Made by a program: the position numbers and the translations under genes. From Rhizobium sp. BK399 (GTDB lineage Bacteria; Pseudomonadota; Alphaproteobacteria; Rhizobiales; Rhizobiaceae), in assembly GCF_014194695.1 (NCBI RefSeq), contig NZ_JACIAH010000012.1, forward strand, positions 1-64,000: DNA of 64,000 bases. Direction: 5' to 3'. Position 1 is the stretch's first letter; every line of letters begins with the position of its first letter. Under the pieces are notes generated by a model. The model was not told where the DNA came from and did not search any database. It saw only the letters and a program-made list of their open reading frames with translations. Shown here piece after piece: positions 1 through 7,553 of the stretch.

Positions 1-66
1 CTCCGCACCGCAACCCGCCGCTACCGCCCCAAATACAGCAACCCAAAACCGCCGGAGCGAACTTAA
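1..66 (+). mobile_element. C-terminal tail of an IS transposase (cut by window edge)
   Basis: The window opens inside an open frame that codes 21 residues, is rich in Arg and Pro, and ends at a TAA at 64-66. The stop is followed at once by the terminal sequence ending near 94, the layout expected of an IS whose transposase runs almost to the right inverted repeat. The outermost bases (TGACC read inward) and the layout suggest an IS3-type element, but too little protein is present to assign a family. The rest of the element lies left of the window. Confidence 0.4.
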
Positions 67-94
67 AACTGGATAAAACTTGGGGGCAAGGTCA
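48..94. repeat. IS terminal sequence, left copy of an inverted pair
   Basis: Positions 48-93 are identical, as reverse complement, to 20357-20402 (46 of 46 bases). This copy is attached to a transposase tail on its left, so its outer end is at about 94. The copy at 20357 has its outer end facing left. The two ends therefore face each other across about 20.3 kb of DNA. Confidence 0.75.
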
Positions 95-123
95 GTCGTC
101 TTGTTGATCTCGAACACATTTAT

Positions 124-654
124 CTACCGGGCTGGCGGAAACTCCAGCCTCCGGACATCATAGCCAAGCTCGTCGGCCTTGCGGACCATCTTTCGAAGGA
201 GCGCCTTGGAAGGAACTGTTCTCGAATAGATCCAGAGATTGGTCATAGCTGGGTTAGCACTGATGAACCAGGATTTATCAGGTGATACATAGAGTACCCA
301 GTAGTTGAAGGTGATGAGCCATGGATAACGGACGCGCATCTTTGCGTTTGTCGTCCCGAAATCCTGGATCTTTCCCGTGCCGCGGACGGTCTTCAGCCGA
401 CCCTTGGGAGTACCGTCGTGGCAGCCATCCTCGACCATAACCTCGCTCGGCGTTTTGCCCTTTCGGTAAGTCGAATAACCCGCAACGCAACCGTCTGTGA
501 GAAACATCGGAGTCCGCCCAACCTCCAGCCAAGTCCCCCGATAGTGGTCGGGTCCAACCTTGACGACCTCGGGCGCAGCGTTAGCCTGCGTTCCGGTAGT
601 AAGAGCCAAGCTAACCACAGCAGTCAGAAGTGCTGCGAAGCGAGTAGGCAACAT
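124..654 (-). CDS. Lipocalin family protein (Blc-like), exported
   Basis: 176 aa. It has an N-terminal signal peptide (hydrophobic residues about 8-25, ending ANA-A). The lipocalin signature GTW follows at about residue 40, with a TDGCVAGY stretch and the conserved C-terminal pattern LWIYSRT near 140. This matches bacterial Blc lipocalins, which sit in or near the outer membrane and bind lysophospholipids or fatty acids; it lacks a clear lipobox, so it may be periplasmic. An AGGAG ribosome site lies 5 bases before the ATG. It is the last gene of the DUF1295-CFA-membrane protein operon, 15 bp after the previous stop, which suggests handling of modified lipids made by that operon. Family call firm, ligand unknown. 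Confidence 0.85.
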   Translation of the reverse strand: MLPTRFAALLTAVVSLALTTGTQANAAPEVVKVGPDHYRGTWLEVGRTPMFLTDGCVAGYSTYRKGKTPSEVMVEDGCHDGTPKGRLKTVRGTGKIQDFGTTNAKMRVRYPWLITFNYWVLYVSPDKSWFISANPAMTNLWIYSRTVPSKALLRKMVRKADELGYDVRRLEFPPAR

Positions 655-669
655 GTTACTCTCCTAAGA

Positions 670-1236
670 TTACCCGTGCTTTTGATGCTCATTTCCAGCG
701 CCGAGTCCGGCAGCGCGTAAGTTTCCGGCGGAGCGGAGCGCAATAAAGGTTGTGAGACCGGCGACCGCAAAGGCGTTTAGGCTTAGCAACGTCGATAGAT
801 CATCGCGGTCCCAGACAGAGAGCGGAGTTCCGATGCAGTTTCGGGAATACACGAAAATTAGGAAAACGATTAAGGCCGCGCAGCGTTGCCACCAAAGCTC
901 CTCAGCTTTGAAAGACACCGCCACGAGCAGGATGCACGCGGCATAAAAAAGTTCGGTACCTGATGCCGGACCAAAGAGCTTCGTTTCGAACAGTGTATCG
1001 ACGGTGCCGACAAGGGGAAGGGAAACGCGAGCTGCCAGACTTGACCGCCGCGCTATGAATGGGATCGCGGCAAAGAATGGTGTGGCGATTAACGTGCCAA
1101 GCGATGCCGCGGCACCTTCTCGGGCAAGATACCATACGTAAACCGGATAGAACGGTTTGTTCAGTACAATGATCCACGCGACAGTCACGCTTGCCTGGGT
1201 CAAAGGGTCCAACGATTTTCGCGCACCGTCGGTCAC
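670..1236 (-). CDS. Small multi-pass membrane protein of the lipid operon
   Basis: 188 aa when started at the GTG that overlaps the stop of the upstream methyltransferase gene (GTGA). The longer frame upstream is only the antisense-like reading of that gene. The protein has several hydrophobic helices (an early one around VAWIIVLNK, others around LGTLIATPFFAAIPF and AALIVFLIFVY) and a C-terminal hydrophobic segment. I do not recognise a named family. Similar-sized integral membrane proteins occur beside cyclopropane synthase and DUF1295 genes in alphaproteobacteria. Translational coupling and position suggest a role in membrane-lipid modification. Confidence 0.65.
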   Translation of the reverse strand: MTDGARKSLDPLTQASVTVAWIIVLNKPFYPVYVWYLAREGAAASLGTLIATPFFAAIPFIARRSSLAARVSLPLVGTVDTLFETKLFGPASGTELFYAACILLVAVSFKAEELWWQRCAALIVFLIFVYSRNCIGTPLSVWDRDDLSTLLSLNAFAVAGLTTFIALRSAGNLRAAGLGAGNEHQKHG

Positions 1237-2261
1237 GGGGTCGGAACCAATAGATAGTGGCCAACGCCCCAGACGTCGCCGTTGTCGTGGCCGAAGAGGC
1301 CGGCGGTCGAGAGGAAAAACAACCGCCAACGGCGAAGCCACAACGACGCACGCTTGCCGTAGACCTGACGGAAAATGGGCTCGATGCGCTCGATGTTGCG
1401 ATCGAAATTCGCCAACCAGCCGAGTGCCGTGTGGCGATAATGCATGCCGGACCAGCGCCATTCCTGCTCCACTTTGAATAAGTCGCCGAACCGATGCGGC
1501 AGATCGTGTGCCGGCATGATTCCCCCGGTGAAAAAATGGCGGGCGATCCAGTCTGTCGGATCGTCGTGATCAAAGCGGTAAGACCGATCCTTGTGGGTGA
1601 AGACATGCAGAAAGAGTCTTCCATCCGGTTTAATCCAGGCACGGACACGCGCCAGCAAGGTGCGCCAGTTGGACATGTGCTCGAACATTTCTACTGAGAC
1701 CACGCGGTCATGGCGATCGGTTGTCGCATAGTCGTTCATGTCTGCGGTTATCACCTTGAGGTTCGTCAGTCCGCGATCCCGCGCACGCCCACAAATGAAT
1801 TCTCGCTGAGAAGCGGAATTCGAAACCGAGGTTATTTTCGAGTTCGGAAATCGCGTGGCGAGATGCAGTGACAGCGATCCCCAACCGCAACCCAGTTCGA
1901 GGATGCTCATGCCATCTTCGATCGCAGCGTGGTTGACCGTTTCGGCAAGCGCATGGGTCTCTGCTGCCTCAAGAGCGGTGCCGGCGTGCGGATAAAGGCC
2001 GCAGGAGTATTTCTGCTGCGGTCCGAGTACCAACGCGAAGAACTCCGCAGGAACTTCGTAGTGCTGCTGGTTGGCATCGTTAGGGTGGGTCGCGATGGGA
2101 AACCTGCTCATTGTCTTGACGAACTCCTGCTCCGTTTCGACCGGGGTCGCGGCAAGCTTGAGCTTGGAGCGCCGACAGAGGAGCTCAATCCCGGCGAGCG
2201 TCATGCCGTCGGTGAGCGGAGCGCGTTCGGCGGTATTTATGGCGAAGGCCAATACATTCAT
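1233..2261 (-). CDS. Cyclopropane-fatty-acyl-phospholipid synthase family methyltransferase
   Basis: 342 aa. SAM-dependent methyltransferase of the CFA family. The SAM-binding motif LELGCGWGSL is near residue 120, the post-motif VSVEMFEHM near 190, and a C-terminal region with HYRHTALGW and GHYLLVP follows, as in CFA synthases. Members methylenate or methylate unsaturated acyl chains of phospholipids at the inner membrane. This group, found with DUF1295, lipocalin, FAD-oxidase and DUF1365 genes, belongs to the set induced by RpoE-ChrR in Rhodobacter and relatives. Start ATG overlaps the DUF1295 stop (ATGA), and its stop overlaps the next GTG start, so the operon is tightly coupled. Confidence 0.88.
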   Translation of the reverse strand: MNVLAFAINTAERAPLTDGMTLAGIELLCRRSKLKLAATPVETEQEFVKTMSRFPIATHPNDANQQHYEVPAEFFALVLGPQQKYSCGLYPHAGTALEAAETHALAETVNHAAIEDGMSILELGCGWGSLSLHLATRFPNSKITSVSNSASQREFICGRARDRGLTNLKVITADMNDYATTDRHDRVVSVEMFEHMSNWRTLLARVRAWIKPDGRLFLHVFTHKDRSYRFDHDDPTDWIARHFFTGGIMPAHDLPHRFGDLFKVEQEWRWSGMHYRHTALGWLANFDRNIERIEPIFRQVYGKRASLWLRRWRLFFLSTAGLFGHDNGDVWGVGHYLLVPTP

Positions 2262-3067
2262 GACTGTTTTCCTTGATGGGCGATGCCGGATTTTCGAGGA
2301 CCAGGAAAGAAGGCGTTCACGCGTCCCTGCAGCGCGCGGAACTTATCGCCGCGCGAGCGCATCATGTGTTCTTCAAGAGGCGGGATGCCGGAGACACGCA
2401 CGAGCAGCCAGTACATTAGCAGCGGCGCGAGTAGAGACAGCCAGCTCCATGGTGTGGGGCCTAGCGCAAAGAACGGCCAACAGCACCAGAAAAGCCATTC
2501 GAAGAAGTAATTGGGGTGGCGTGAATAGCGCCAGAAACCAGTTTCGCAAATTTCAGTCTTTGCTTGCGGCGTCTTGCGGAAACGCGCCAGCTGTAAGTCG
2601 GAAAATGCCTCTCCAGCGAGCGACAGTGCAGCGACCAATAGCCACAGTCCATCTATAAGCCGGGGAAAGGGTGCATCGTTCAGTGCTGCGAGATAAACCG
2701 CAAGGACCAAAACAAACGCCACCACGGCCTGGATCTGCAGGAAGACGAAAAGCCGCCAGGCGGCACGACCCCCCCATTCCTCCATGAACTTCGCGTACCG
2801 GGGATCTTCACTGCCGCCCCTGGTTCGCGATCCAATATGGCCGCCGAGCCGAAGCGACCAAGCAGTGATGATGACGAGCGCGGCGATGCGCCTATCGAAA
2901 TTTCCATTGGCGGACAGTGCGGCAAAGACCCCGCTGCTGCCGACCGCAAAAGTCCAAATCGTATCGATCCAACCACTCAGGCCCGTGGCGCGCTGTACCG
3001 CCCAAGCGATCGACATGGCAACCGACAGCCAAGTTGCGATTATGATGAGAACATCCAACTCCATCAT
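2258..3067 (-). CDS. DUF1295 (steroid 5-alpha-reductase-like) membrane protein
   Basis: 269 aa, about six or seven membrane helices. It carries the DUF1295 signature WRYSRHPNYFFEW near residue 195, the motif shared with isoprenylcysteine methyltransferases and steroid reductases, and a C-terminal GIPPLEEHMMRSRGDKF segment. It is the first gene of the four-gene lipid operon and overlaps the next gene by 4 bp. It probably reduces or modifies an acyl chain in concert with the CFA-like enzyme, but the reaction is not established. A second in-frame ATG lies 3 bp inside; GAGG upstream could serve either start. Confidence 0.8.
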   Translation of the reverse strand: MMELDVLIIIATWLSVAMSIAWAVQRATGLSGWIDTIWTFAVGSSGVFAALSANGNFDRRIAALVIITAWSLRLGGHIGSRTRGGSEDPRYAKFMEEWGGRAAWRLFVFLQIQAVVAFVLVLAVYLAALNDAPFPRLIDGLWLLVAALSLAGEAFSDLQLARFRKTPQAKTEICETGFWRYSRHPNYFFEWLFWCCWPFFALGPTPWSWLSLLAPLLMYWLLVRVSGIPPLEEHMMRSRGDKFRALQGRVNAFFPGPRKSGIAHQGKQS

Positions 3068-3362
3068 TTCCTCGATCAGCTCGAAGCGATACAGCCGATG
3101 TCTACGGACGCATTAGAGTTTTGGTTTCGAAAAACTCCGAAATGTTCAAAAATTTTCGATTCATGAAACCAACCCGGGCAATTTCTCGTATGTAAAACAA
3201 AGCAAGGCCACGATCGATGGCCGGAGAAGAGGGTTTAATGGCACTCTCAGATCGGACTGAGGGCGGTAAGCGATATGGCTTATCCCGTTCGCACAGGTAT
3301 TAATCGCATCTAAATTAGCGTTGCAAAATGACTCATTTCCCCTCCTGCGATAAAGGGAGGGC
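3068..3362. other. Intergenic stretch between the lipid operon and the IS1595-type transposase
   Basis: 295 bp without a gene, comparatively AT-rich in 3110-3200. It should contain the promoter of the leftward lipid operon and the left end of the IS. I looked for the TGATCC-N15/16-CGTA promoter found before rpoE and the DUF2147 gene and did not find it on the minus strand here. The IS left end was not resolved; 3340-3360 carries a CCCCTCC...GGGAGGG pairing just before the transposase start. Confidence 0.4.
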
Positions 3363-4790
3363 ATGAGCGAGAGCCTGTTTCCGCCACGCTGGGCGAACGA
3401 CAAGCCGCCATCGCTGGAGAAGTTCACCTCGGACTTCGCCGACGATTACGCCTGCGCGGAATATCTGGCGAAGAAGCGTTGGAAGAGCGGCTTGCGATGC
3501 CCGTGTTGCGGAGGGAACCGTGCCTGGCGGTTGGAGGCTCGCCCATGGGTTTGGGAATGCCAGGGCGTTGTCGTCGATGATAACGGGACGCGAACTGCCA
3601 CGGGCTGTCGCCACCAGACCTCGCTCGTCGCCGGAACGGTGATGCATGGCACGCATCTCCCGCTCCGCATCTGGTTCCTGGCAGCCTACCTTCTCGCCAC
3701 CCACTCGAACGGGATGTCCGCCCTTCAACTCCAGCCGAAGCTGGGCCTCGGCAGCTACAAGACCGCTTGGCTTCTACTTCACAAGCTCCGGCGGGCAATG
3801 GTCGATCCCGACAGGCGACCGCTACGTGGCATGATCGAGATCGACGAGACCAACGTGCCGTTCCGCCGCAAGGACGAGCCAGACGGTGGCGGTCAGGGAC
3901 GCAGCCCCATCGGCAAGATTTTCATGATTGGAGCGGTGGAGGTGGAGGCAGGAAAGTACCCTGCGCGTTGTCGGCTGCAGCGCATCGTCAACATCAATCG
4001 CGAGAGCCTGCACGCCTTCATCCGGGACAACACCGCCGTCGGCAGCCTGCTCCTCACCGACGGCAACACCGCCTACAGGAGGTTGGAAGATCGTGGTCAC
4101 CAGGCGATCAACCTGAGCGCCGTCGATGCACCGCCTGCGCATGAGGTCCTGCCGTGGGTGCACCGCCTCTTCGCCAATTTCAAGCGGTGGAGCTACGGGA
4201 CGTATCACGGTGTCCGCGACAAGCACGTCGACATTTACGCCAACGAGTTCGTCTTCCGCTGGAACCGCCGCCGACATTTCCAGACCAACGTCGACACCAT
4301 CCTCGGTCTCGGTCAGCGGATTGGCCGAACGACATGGCGCGACATCGTCGGCGACACGGGCGAGTGGAAAGAAGCGCACGAGGATCAGGTTCTCGTCATG
4401 GTCAGACCTGACAGGCTCGACCGCGCCAAAGACTACGCCGTGGAACACGGTTGCGATATCTTCGAAGCACTCGACGAAGTTCGGCGGAGCGAGAAGAGGT
4501 GGAAATATCGGCGACGGGCACCCACACGTTCCGCCCTCCCTCCAAGAAGATCAGGGGAGGAGCAACACGAGGCGGTATGTCCATCCGCCGGGTCTGGCTC
4601 CAACCAAGATCATCAAAGGGTATCTGCGCCATATTCCGCTCGGATCGGCCATTACGGGAGCAAGGCCCAGAAAGCAGACCGAAGCGAAACTGGCAAGATT
4701 TACGGCTTAAAGGTGCTGGAAGAATCATCATACGACCCTTTCAGCTCAAGGTCGTCTTCGAGGTCTTCCTCGACATCAGGAGTTAACTGA
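3363..4790 (+). mobile_element. IS1595-family transposase with an atypical C-terminal run
   Basis: 475-codon frame. The N-terminal zinc ribbon (CPCCGG near residue 41, later CRHQTS near 82) and the helical segment after it are typical of IS1595-family transposases. The DDE-type core follows: IEIDET near 158, LLTDGNTAY near 233, FANFKRW near 272, and YANEFVFRWNRR near 292. Residues up to about 390 look like family sequence. The last roughly 80 residues are low-complexity (SSRSSSRSSS) and run into the 3' end of the oppositely oriented parE gene, so they are probably read-through past the natural end. The IS inverted repeats and target duplication were not located with confidence. Frame is intact in the catalytic part. 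Confidence 0.8.
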
Positions 4791-5062
4791 AGCATTCGAC
4801 CATGGCGGACTGCGATGATGTTTACGTCCCGATCTTCGCGCATGTAGTCGAATAGGTAGGCATCGACGACAAGCGTAAGCCCACCATCTATTTGGAGCCC
4901 ATGCGTCACGTTCCCCGCATCGGCGAAGGTCCTCAAGACTTCCTTCGCGCGTCTTACGGTATCTGCGAAACTGCGAGCGGCATGGGGATTGCGACGTCGA
5001 AGATAGGCCGCTTCACTCCTGACGAAGTCGGCTGCATCTTTTGAGACTTTCACTCGCGTCAT
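4700..5062 (-). CDS. ParE-type toxin of a type II toxin-antitoxin pair
   Basis: 120 aa. RelE/ParE-superfamily features: N-terminal helical hairpin with AADFVRSEAAYLRRRNPHAA, then beta strands with LTLVVDAYLFDYM and the C-terminal NIIAVRHGR core. ParE toxins poison DNA gyrase. Its ATG overlaps the antitoxin stop (ATGA), the standard order. The C-terminal part after HGR is unusually long and acidic, ending in a Ser-rich tail. The last 91 bp overlap the 3' end of the opposing transposase frame, so the tail may have been altered by IS insertion. Confidence 0.78.
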   Translation of the reverse strand: MTRVKVSKDAADFVRSEAAYLRRRNPHAARSFADTVRRAKEVLRTFADAGNVTHGLQIDGGLTLVVDAYLFDYMREDRDVNIIAVRHGRMLQLTPDVEEDLEDDLELKGSYDDSSSTFKP

Positions 5063-5319
5063 GCAGCCTGTCCGGCAACGATTTTGTCCACATCAGCGAT
5101 GAGGTCATCGATGTCCTCATACTCGCCAGCCGCGATCTGATCGCGGCCACGAACCGCAGCCAACACATCCGCCCCTTCGTTGAGGAGATACGTCTTCAGA
5201 GCGCGAACGATGATGTAGCTTCTTGAGCGATCGGTAGCTTCAGCGATAGCCTCGATGCTCGCAACCACATCCGAGGGGACGCGGAGCGTCACAGATTCCG
5301 ATCCTTGCGACTTGGTCAT
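5059..5319 (-). CDS. Ribbon-helix-helix antitoxin partner of ParE
   Basis: 86 aa from the ATG at 5319. The RHH/CopG DNA-binding domain is N-terminal (SVTLRVPSDVVASIEAIAEA, then SRSYIIVRALKTYL) and an acidic toxin-binding tail follows (GEYEDIDDLIADVDKIVAG). The longer frame upstream starts inside the putative operator and looks non-coding. The protein should neutralise the downstream ParE and repress the pair's promoter. Overlapping stop/start with the toxin. Confidence 0.8.
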   Translation of the reverse strand: MTKSQGSESVTLRVPSDVVASIEAIAEATDRSRSYIIVRALKTYLLNEGADVLAAVRGRDQIAAGEYEDIDDLIADVDKIVAGQAA

Positions 5320-5343
5320 AGAACTTCTCCGATTTCTCAAACT

Positions 5344-5363
5344 GCAAGACAATGTAAGACAAA
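5344..5363 (-). promoter_or_regulatory. Tandem 10-bp repeat, candidate antitoxin operator
   Basis: GCAAGACAAT and GTAAGACAAA lie head to tail, 25 bp upstream of the antitoxin start. Eight of ten positions are shared. RHH repressors bind as arrayed dimers on short direct repeats, so this is the natural autoregulatory site. Inferred from position and repetition only. Confidence 0.5.
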
Positions 5364-5528
5364 TAGCTTGACTGGTCAACTCGCCTGAGCCTGTTGTGGA
5401 TCGGCGCTGCAACCTGGCGCATTTTCATCCGATTCCTGTAATCCTCTAATTGGCGTCGTACTGAGTCGGCTGCCCGCTAACACTTCATCAGGTATCAACC
5501 TGTACGAACGGGATAAGCCTTTAAGCGA

Positions 5529-5657
5529 TTGAAGATAGCAGTTGTGGGGAGTGGGATTTCTGGCCTCCCTGCGGCATGGCTGTTGTCGCAGCGACGCGAA
5601 GTCACCGTTTTCGAGGCGCCGGCCGCACTGCCAGATGGGCAGGAAGTGTTTGCATGA
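5529..5657 (+). pseudogene. N-terminal fragment of an FAD/NAD(P)-binding amine-oxidase-like protein
   Basis: A 42-codon frame beginning TTG AAG encodes a clean Rossmann FAD-binding start: KIAVVGSGISGL, then AAWLLSQRREVTVFEA. It is the start expected of the FAD-dependent oxidoreductase that usually sits with DUF1365 and CFA-synthase genes in RpoE-regulated lipid operons. It stops after 42 residues where the family needs about 400 or more. It is therefore a truncated relic, not a small gene. A DUF1365-like relic follows about 80 bp downstream in the same orientation, matching the normal gene order. Confidence 0.65.
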
Positions 5658-5734
5658 CAACGGTACCAAAATTGGTGCTTCTACCTGGCCCGCATTCACC
5701 TTCAAGGCCGACGCGCCATAGTCTTGCCAATAGC

Positions 5735-5857
5735 ATCTGCTCGCTGCTCCTCGATCTAGACGAACTCGAGGCAGTCGACCGACAGCTGAAACTGTTCTGC
5801 GTCGACCGCTTCAACCCCTGCTCATTTCACTGCAAGGATCGAGGAGATCGATCTGGT
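5735..5857 (+). pseudogene. Fragment of a DUF1365 protein gene
   Basis: In one frame the DNA encodes LLLDLDELEAVDRQLKLFCV followed by DRFNPCSFHCKDRGD. This corresponds to the conserved DUF1365 stretch (leu-rich LDLDEL, then RxRLF, NRFNxFSFxxxDxGD). The flanking residues in the frame show no family similarity. Together with the FAD-enzyme fragment just upstream it marks a collapsed lipid-modification operon directly in front of rpoE. DUF1365 family known only as a CFA-operon partner. Confidence 0.6.
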
Positions 5858-5999
5858 TTCAACCTGAAGGGGCAGGTGGCCGCCTCTTTCGTTGCGTCCT
5901 CTGATTCCGAAGCGCCGATTTCTTATCGCACGCGCGTGATCCGACCATGCTTCAATTCGATGGCGAGTTTGAAATGGGGGCGTGGGCTCCATGAGCGAG

Positions 6000-6028
6000 T
6001 GATCCGTTTCCTTTTTCCGACGTATTAA
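6000..6028 (+). promoter_or_regulatory. RpoE (ECF11-type) promoter of rpoE-chrR
   Basis: TGATCC at 6000-6005, 15 bp, then CGTATTAA at 6021-6028. The same TGATCCG...CGTA arrangement recurs at 7500-7525 before the DUF2147 gene. RpoE-ChrR sigma factors of this ECF group are known to use a TGATCC-type -35 and to activate their own operon. Transcription would start near 6035, giving a leader of roughly 115 nt before the ATG at 6153. The earlier in-frame start at 6033 is then unlikely to be used. Confidence 0.68.
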
Positions 6029-6152
6029 TCATATGTTGTTACGAGCGTATTCTGAGCCGGGAATCGATGGCAGCGCACAAACCGTTTTACAACGGCCAGG
6101 CGGACCATGTTCGCTGTCAAGGGTATCAATATTGCCTAACAATACGGGTCAA

Positions 6153-6701
6153 ATGGATCGCGAGTTGATCAACGCTCTGATGAAAAGGGTTGGAGACGAT
6201 CGGGACAAGCAGGCGTTTGAGGCGATCTACAGGTATTTCGTTCCGAAGCTTAGATCGTTCATGTCGCGGACGTCCAAGGAGCCTGCGGTGGTCGAGGAGT
6301 ATGTGCAAGAAGCCATGGTGCAAGTCTGGCGGAAGGCGCATCTATTCGATCCCGAGCGGGGCCAAGCTTCTACGTGGATGTTTGCGATCGCGCGAAACGT
6401 CAGGATTGACGCGTTGAGGCGAGGGCCGAAGCCGGATTTCGACCTTGAGGACCCGATCTTCCGGCCGGACGACCTGGAACCAGCAGACGATATCCTTGTT
6501 CGAACTCAGGAGGCTGACGCGCTGGTCAGGGCAATGAGCGAGTTGAAGAAAGACTATTTCGAAGTGCTCAAACTTTCATATTTCGAAGGAATGGCGCACG
6601 GCGCGATCGCGGTTCGCTTAGGTATACCTTTGGGAACGGTCAAATCGAGGATCCGCCTGGCATGCGACCGGCTCCGGGAAGCGCTGAGGGACCTCAAATG
6701 A
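6153..6701 (+). CDS. rpoE: ECF sigma factor RpoE of the ChrR-controlled group (ECF11)
   Basis: 182 aa. Sigma region 2 is at about 25-90 (AFEAIYRYFVPKLRSFM, then STWMFAIARNVRIDALRR) and region 4 at about 125-180 (YFEGMAHGAIAVRLGIPLG, TVKSRIRLACDRLREAL). The start chosen is the ATG at 6153 because the probable promoter lies at 6000-6028 and the family is about 180 aa. The next gene, chrR, starts inside its stop codon. By family knowledge this sigma factor is released from ChrR by singlet oxygen or related membrane oxidants and turns on lipid-modifying and repair genes. Confidence 0.9.
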   Translation: MDRELINALMKRVGDDRDKQAFEAIYRYFVPKLRSFMSRTSKEPAVVEEYVQEAMVQVWRKAHLFDPERGQASTWMFAIARNVRIDALRRGPKPDFDLEDPIFRPDDLEPADDILVRTQEADALVRAMSELKKDYFEVLKLSYFEGMAHGAIAVRLGIPLGTVKSRIRLACDRLREALRDLK

Positions 6702-7348
6702 TCCGTCATCATCTGGACGACCACTTCCTCGGTGGGCTCGCAGCGGGCAATCTCGAGGCTGGTTGGGCCCTGGGTGCCGCAACCCACCTGACGATGTGCT
6801 CCTCCTGCCGCGCTATGTTCCGCAACTATGAGTGCATCGGGGGATATTTTCTGGAGACAGAGGTGGCCGATGGGAACCTCGATGACGGTTGGAGCGATAT
6901 GACAAAACGTATCATCGCAACGAAACCGGATGAAGCGCCTCCGAAAAAGCAAACTCGCAGCGCGAGCGCTCTGTTGCCCGAGCCTCTCGCGTCGTACGTC
7001 GACATGGCTGGTGGATTGAGGTGGAGGGCTCTAGGGCGTGGCGCGGCGCAAATGATCATCCCGACAGAAGATAAAACAACGATCGTGCGCCTTCTCAAGA
7101 TACCGGCAGGCCAAGCTGTGCCCGAGCATTCGCACAACGGAACCGAACTCACGCTTGTCCTGGATGGAAGCTTTGAGGATGAGATTTCCACCTTTGGCCC
7201 GGGTGACGTCGAGATCGCCGACGGCTCGTTCACGCACACCCCCAAAGCGACGGATGCAAAAGATTGTATTTGCCTTGCGGTTACGGACGCGCCGTTGAAG
7301 TTCAAGAGCTTGTTGATGAGGGTTCTTCAGAAAGCTTTCCGCATTTGA
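6698..7348 (+). CDS. chrR: Zinc anti-sigma factor ChrR, cupin-containing
   Basis: 216 aa. The ATG overlaps the rpoE stop (ATGA). The N-terminal zinc-binding anti-sigma domain has His4/His5, His30, Cys34 and Cys37 (HLTMCSSC), the spacing seen in Rhodobacter ChrR. The C-terminal cupin at about 110-200 has the metal motif EHSHNGTE and a later His in GSFTHTP. The N-terminal domain holds RpoE inactive in the cytoplasm and the cupin domain is needed for the singlet-oxygen response. All expected ligands are present, so it should be functional. Confidence 0.9.
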   Translation: MIRHHLDDHFLGGLAAGNLEAGWALGAATHLTMCSSCRAMFRNYECIGGYFLETEVADGNLDDGWSDMTKRIIATKPDEAPPKKQTRSASALLPEPLASYVDMAGGLRWRALGRGAAQMIIPTEDKTTIVRLLKIPAGQAVPEHSHNGTELTLVLDGSFEDEISTFGPGDVEIADGSFTHTPKATDAKDCICLAVTDAPLKFKSLLMRVLQKAFRI

Positions 7349-7499
7349 TCCAACATCAGTAGGCTGCTCTCGTTGACGCCCAATCGGACCGGGAAGGACC
7401 AGATCCAACACCTCCGATCCAACCGCCCGCGCGAGGGCCTTTGAAAGGTGATGCAGCACCCTTTTAGCGAGATGACCACGCGACCACGCCGGGTTGAAG

Positions 7500-7525
7500 T
7501 GATCCGAAGTTCCCCTGCTTTCGTA
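7500..7525 (+). promoter_or_regulatory. RpoE-type promoter of the DUF2147 gene
   Basis: TGATCCG at 7500-7506 and CGTA at 7522-7525, spacer 16 bp. It differs from the rpoE promoter only by one base of spacing and in the spacer itself. The gene start is about 30 bp downstream. This makes the DUF2147 gene a direct RpoE target by sequence. Confidence 0.65.
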
Positions 7526-7553
7526 CTTTCCTTGAAATACGAAGGATTGTTCA

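Noticed and set aside
902..1648. 248-codon minus-strand frame over the CFA gene
   Set aside because: Out of frame with the CFA and membrane protein genes, Ser/Arg-rich, no domain.
5937..5963. TGATCCG resembling the RpoE -35 box
   Set aside because: No CGTA follows at 15-17 bp and no gene start fits; the copy at 6000 meets both conditions.
6033..6152. Extended N-terminus of rpoE from the ATG at 6033
   Set aside because: The probable transcription start is at about 6035, family length is about 180 aa and the extra 40 residues lack similarity.
7347..7373. TGATCC just after chrR
   Set aside because: The nearest CGT lies 19 bp away and reads CGTT; no gene begins there.
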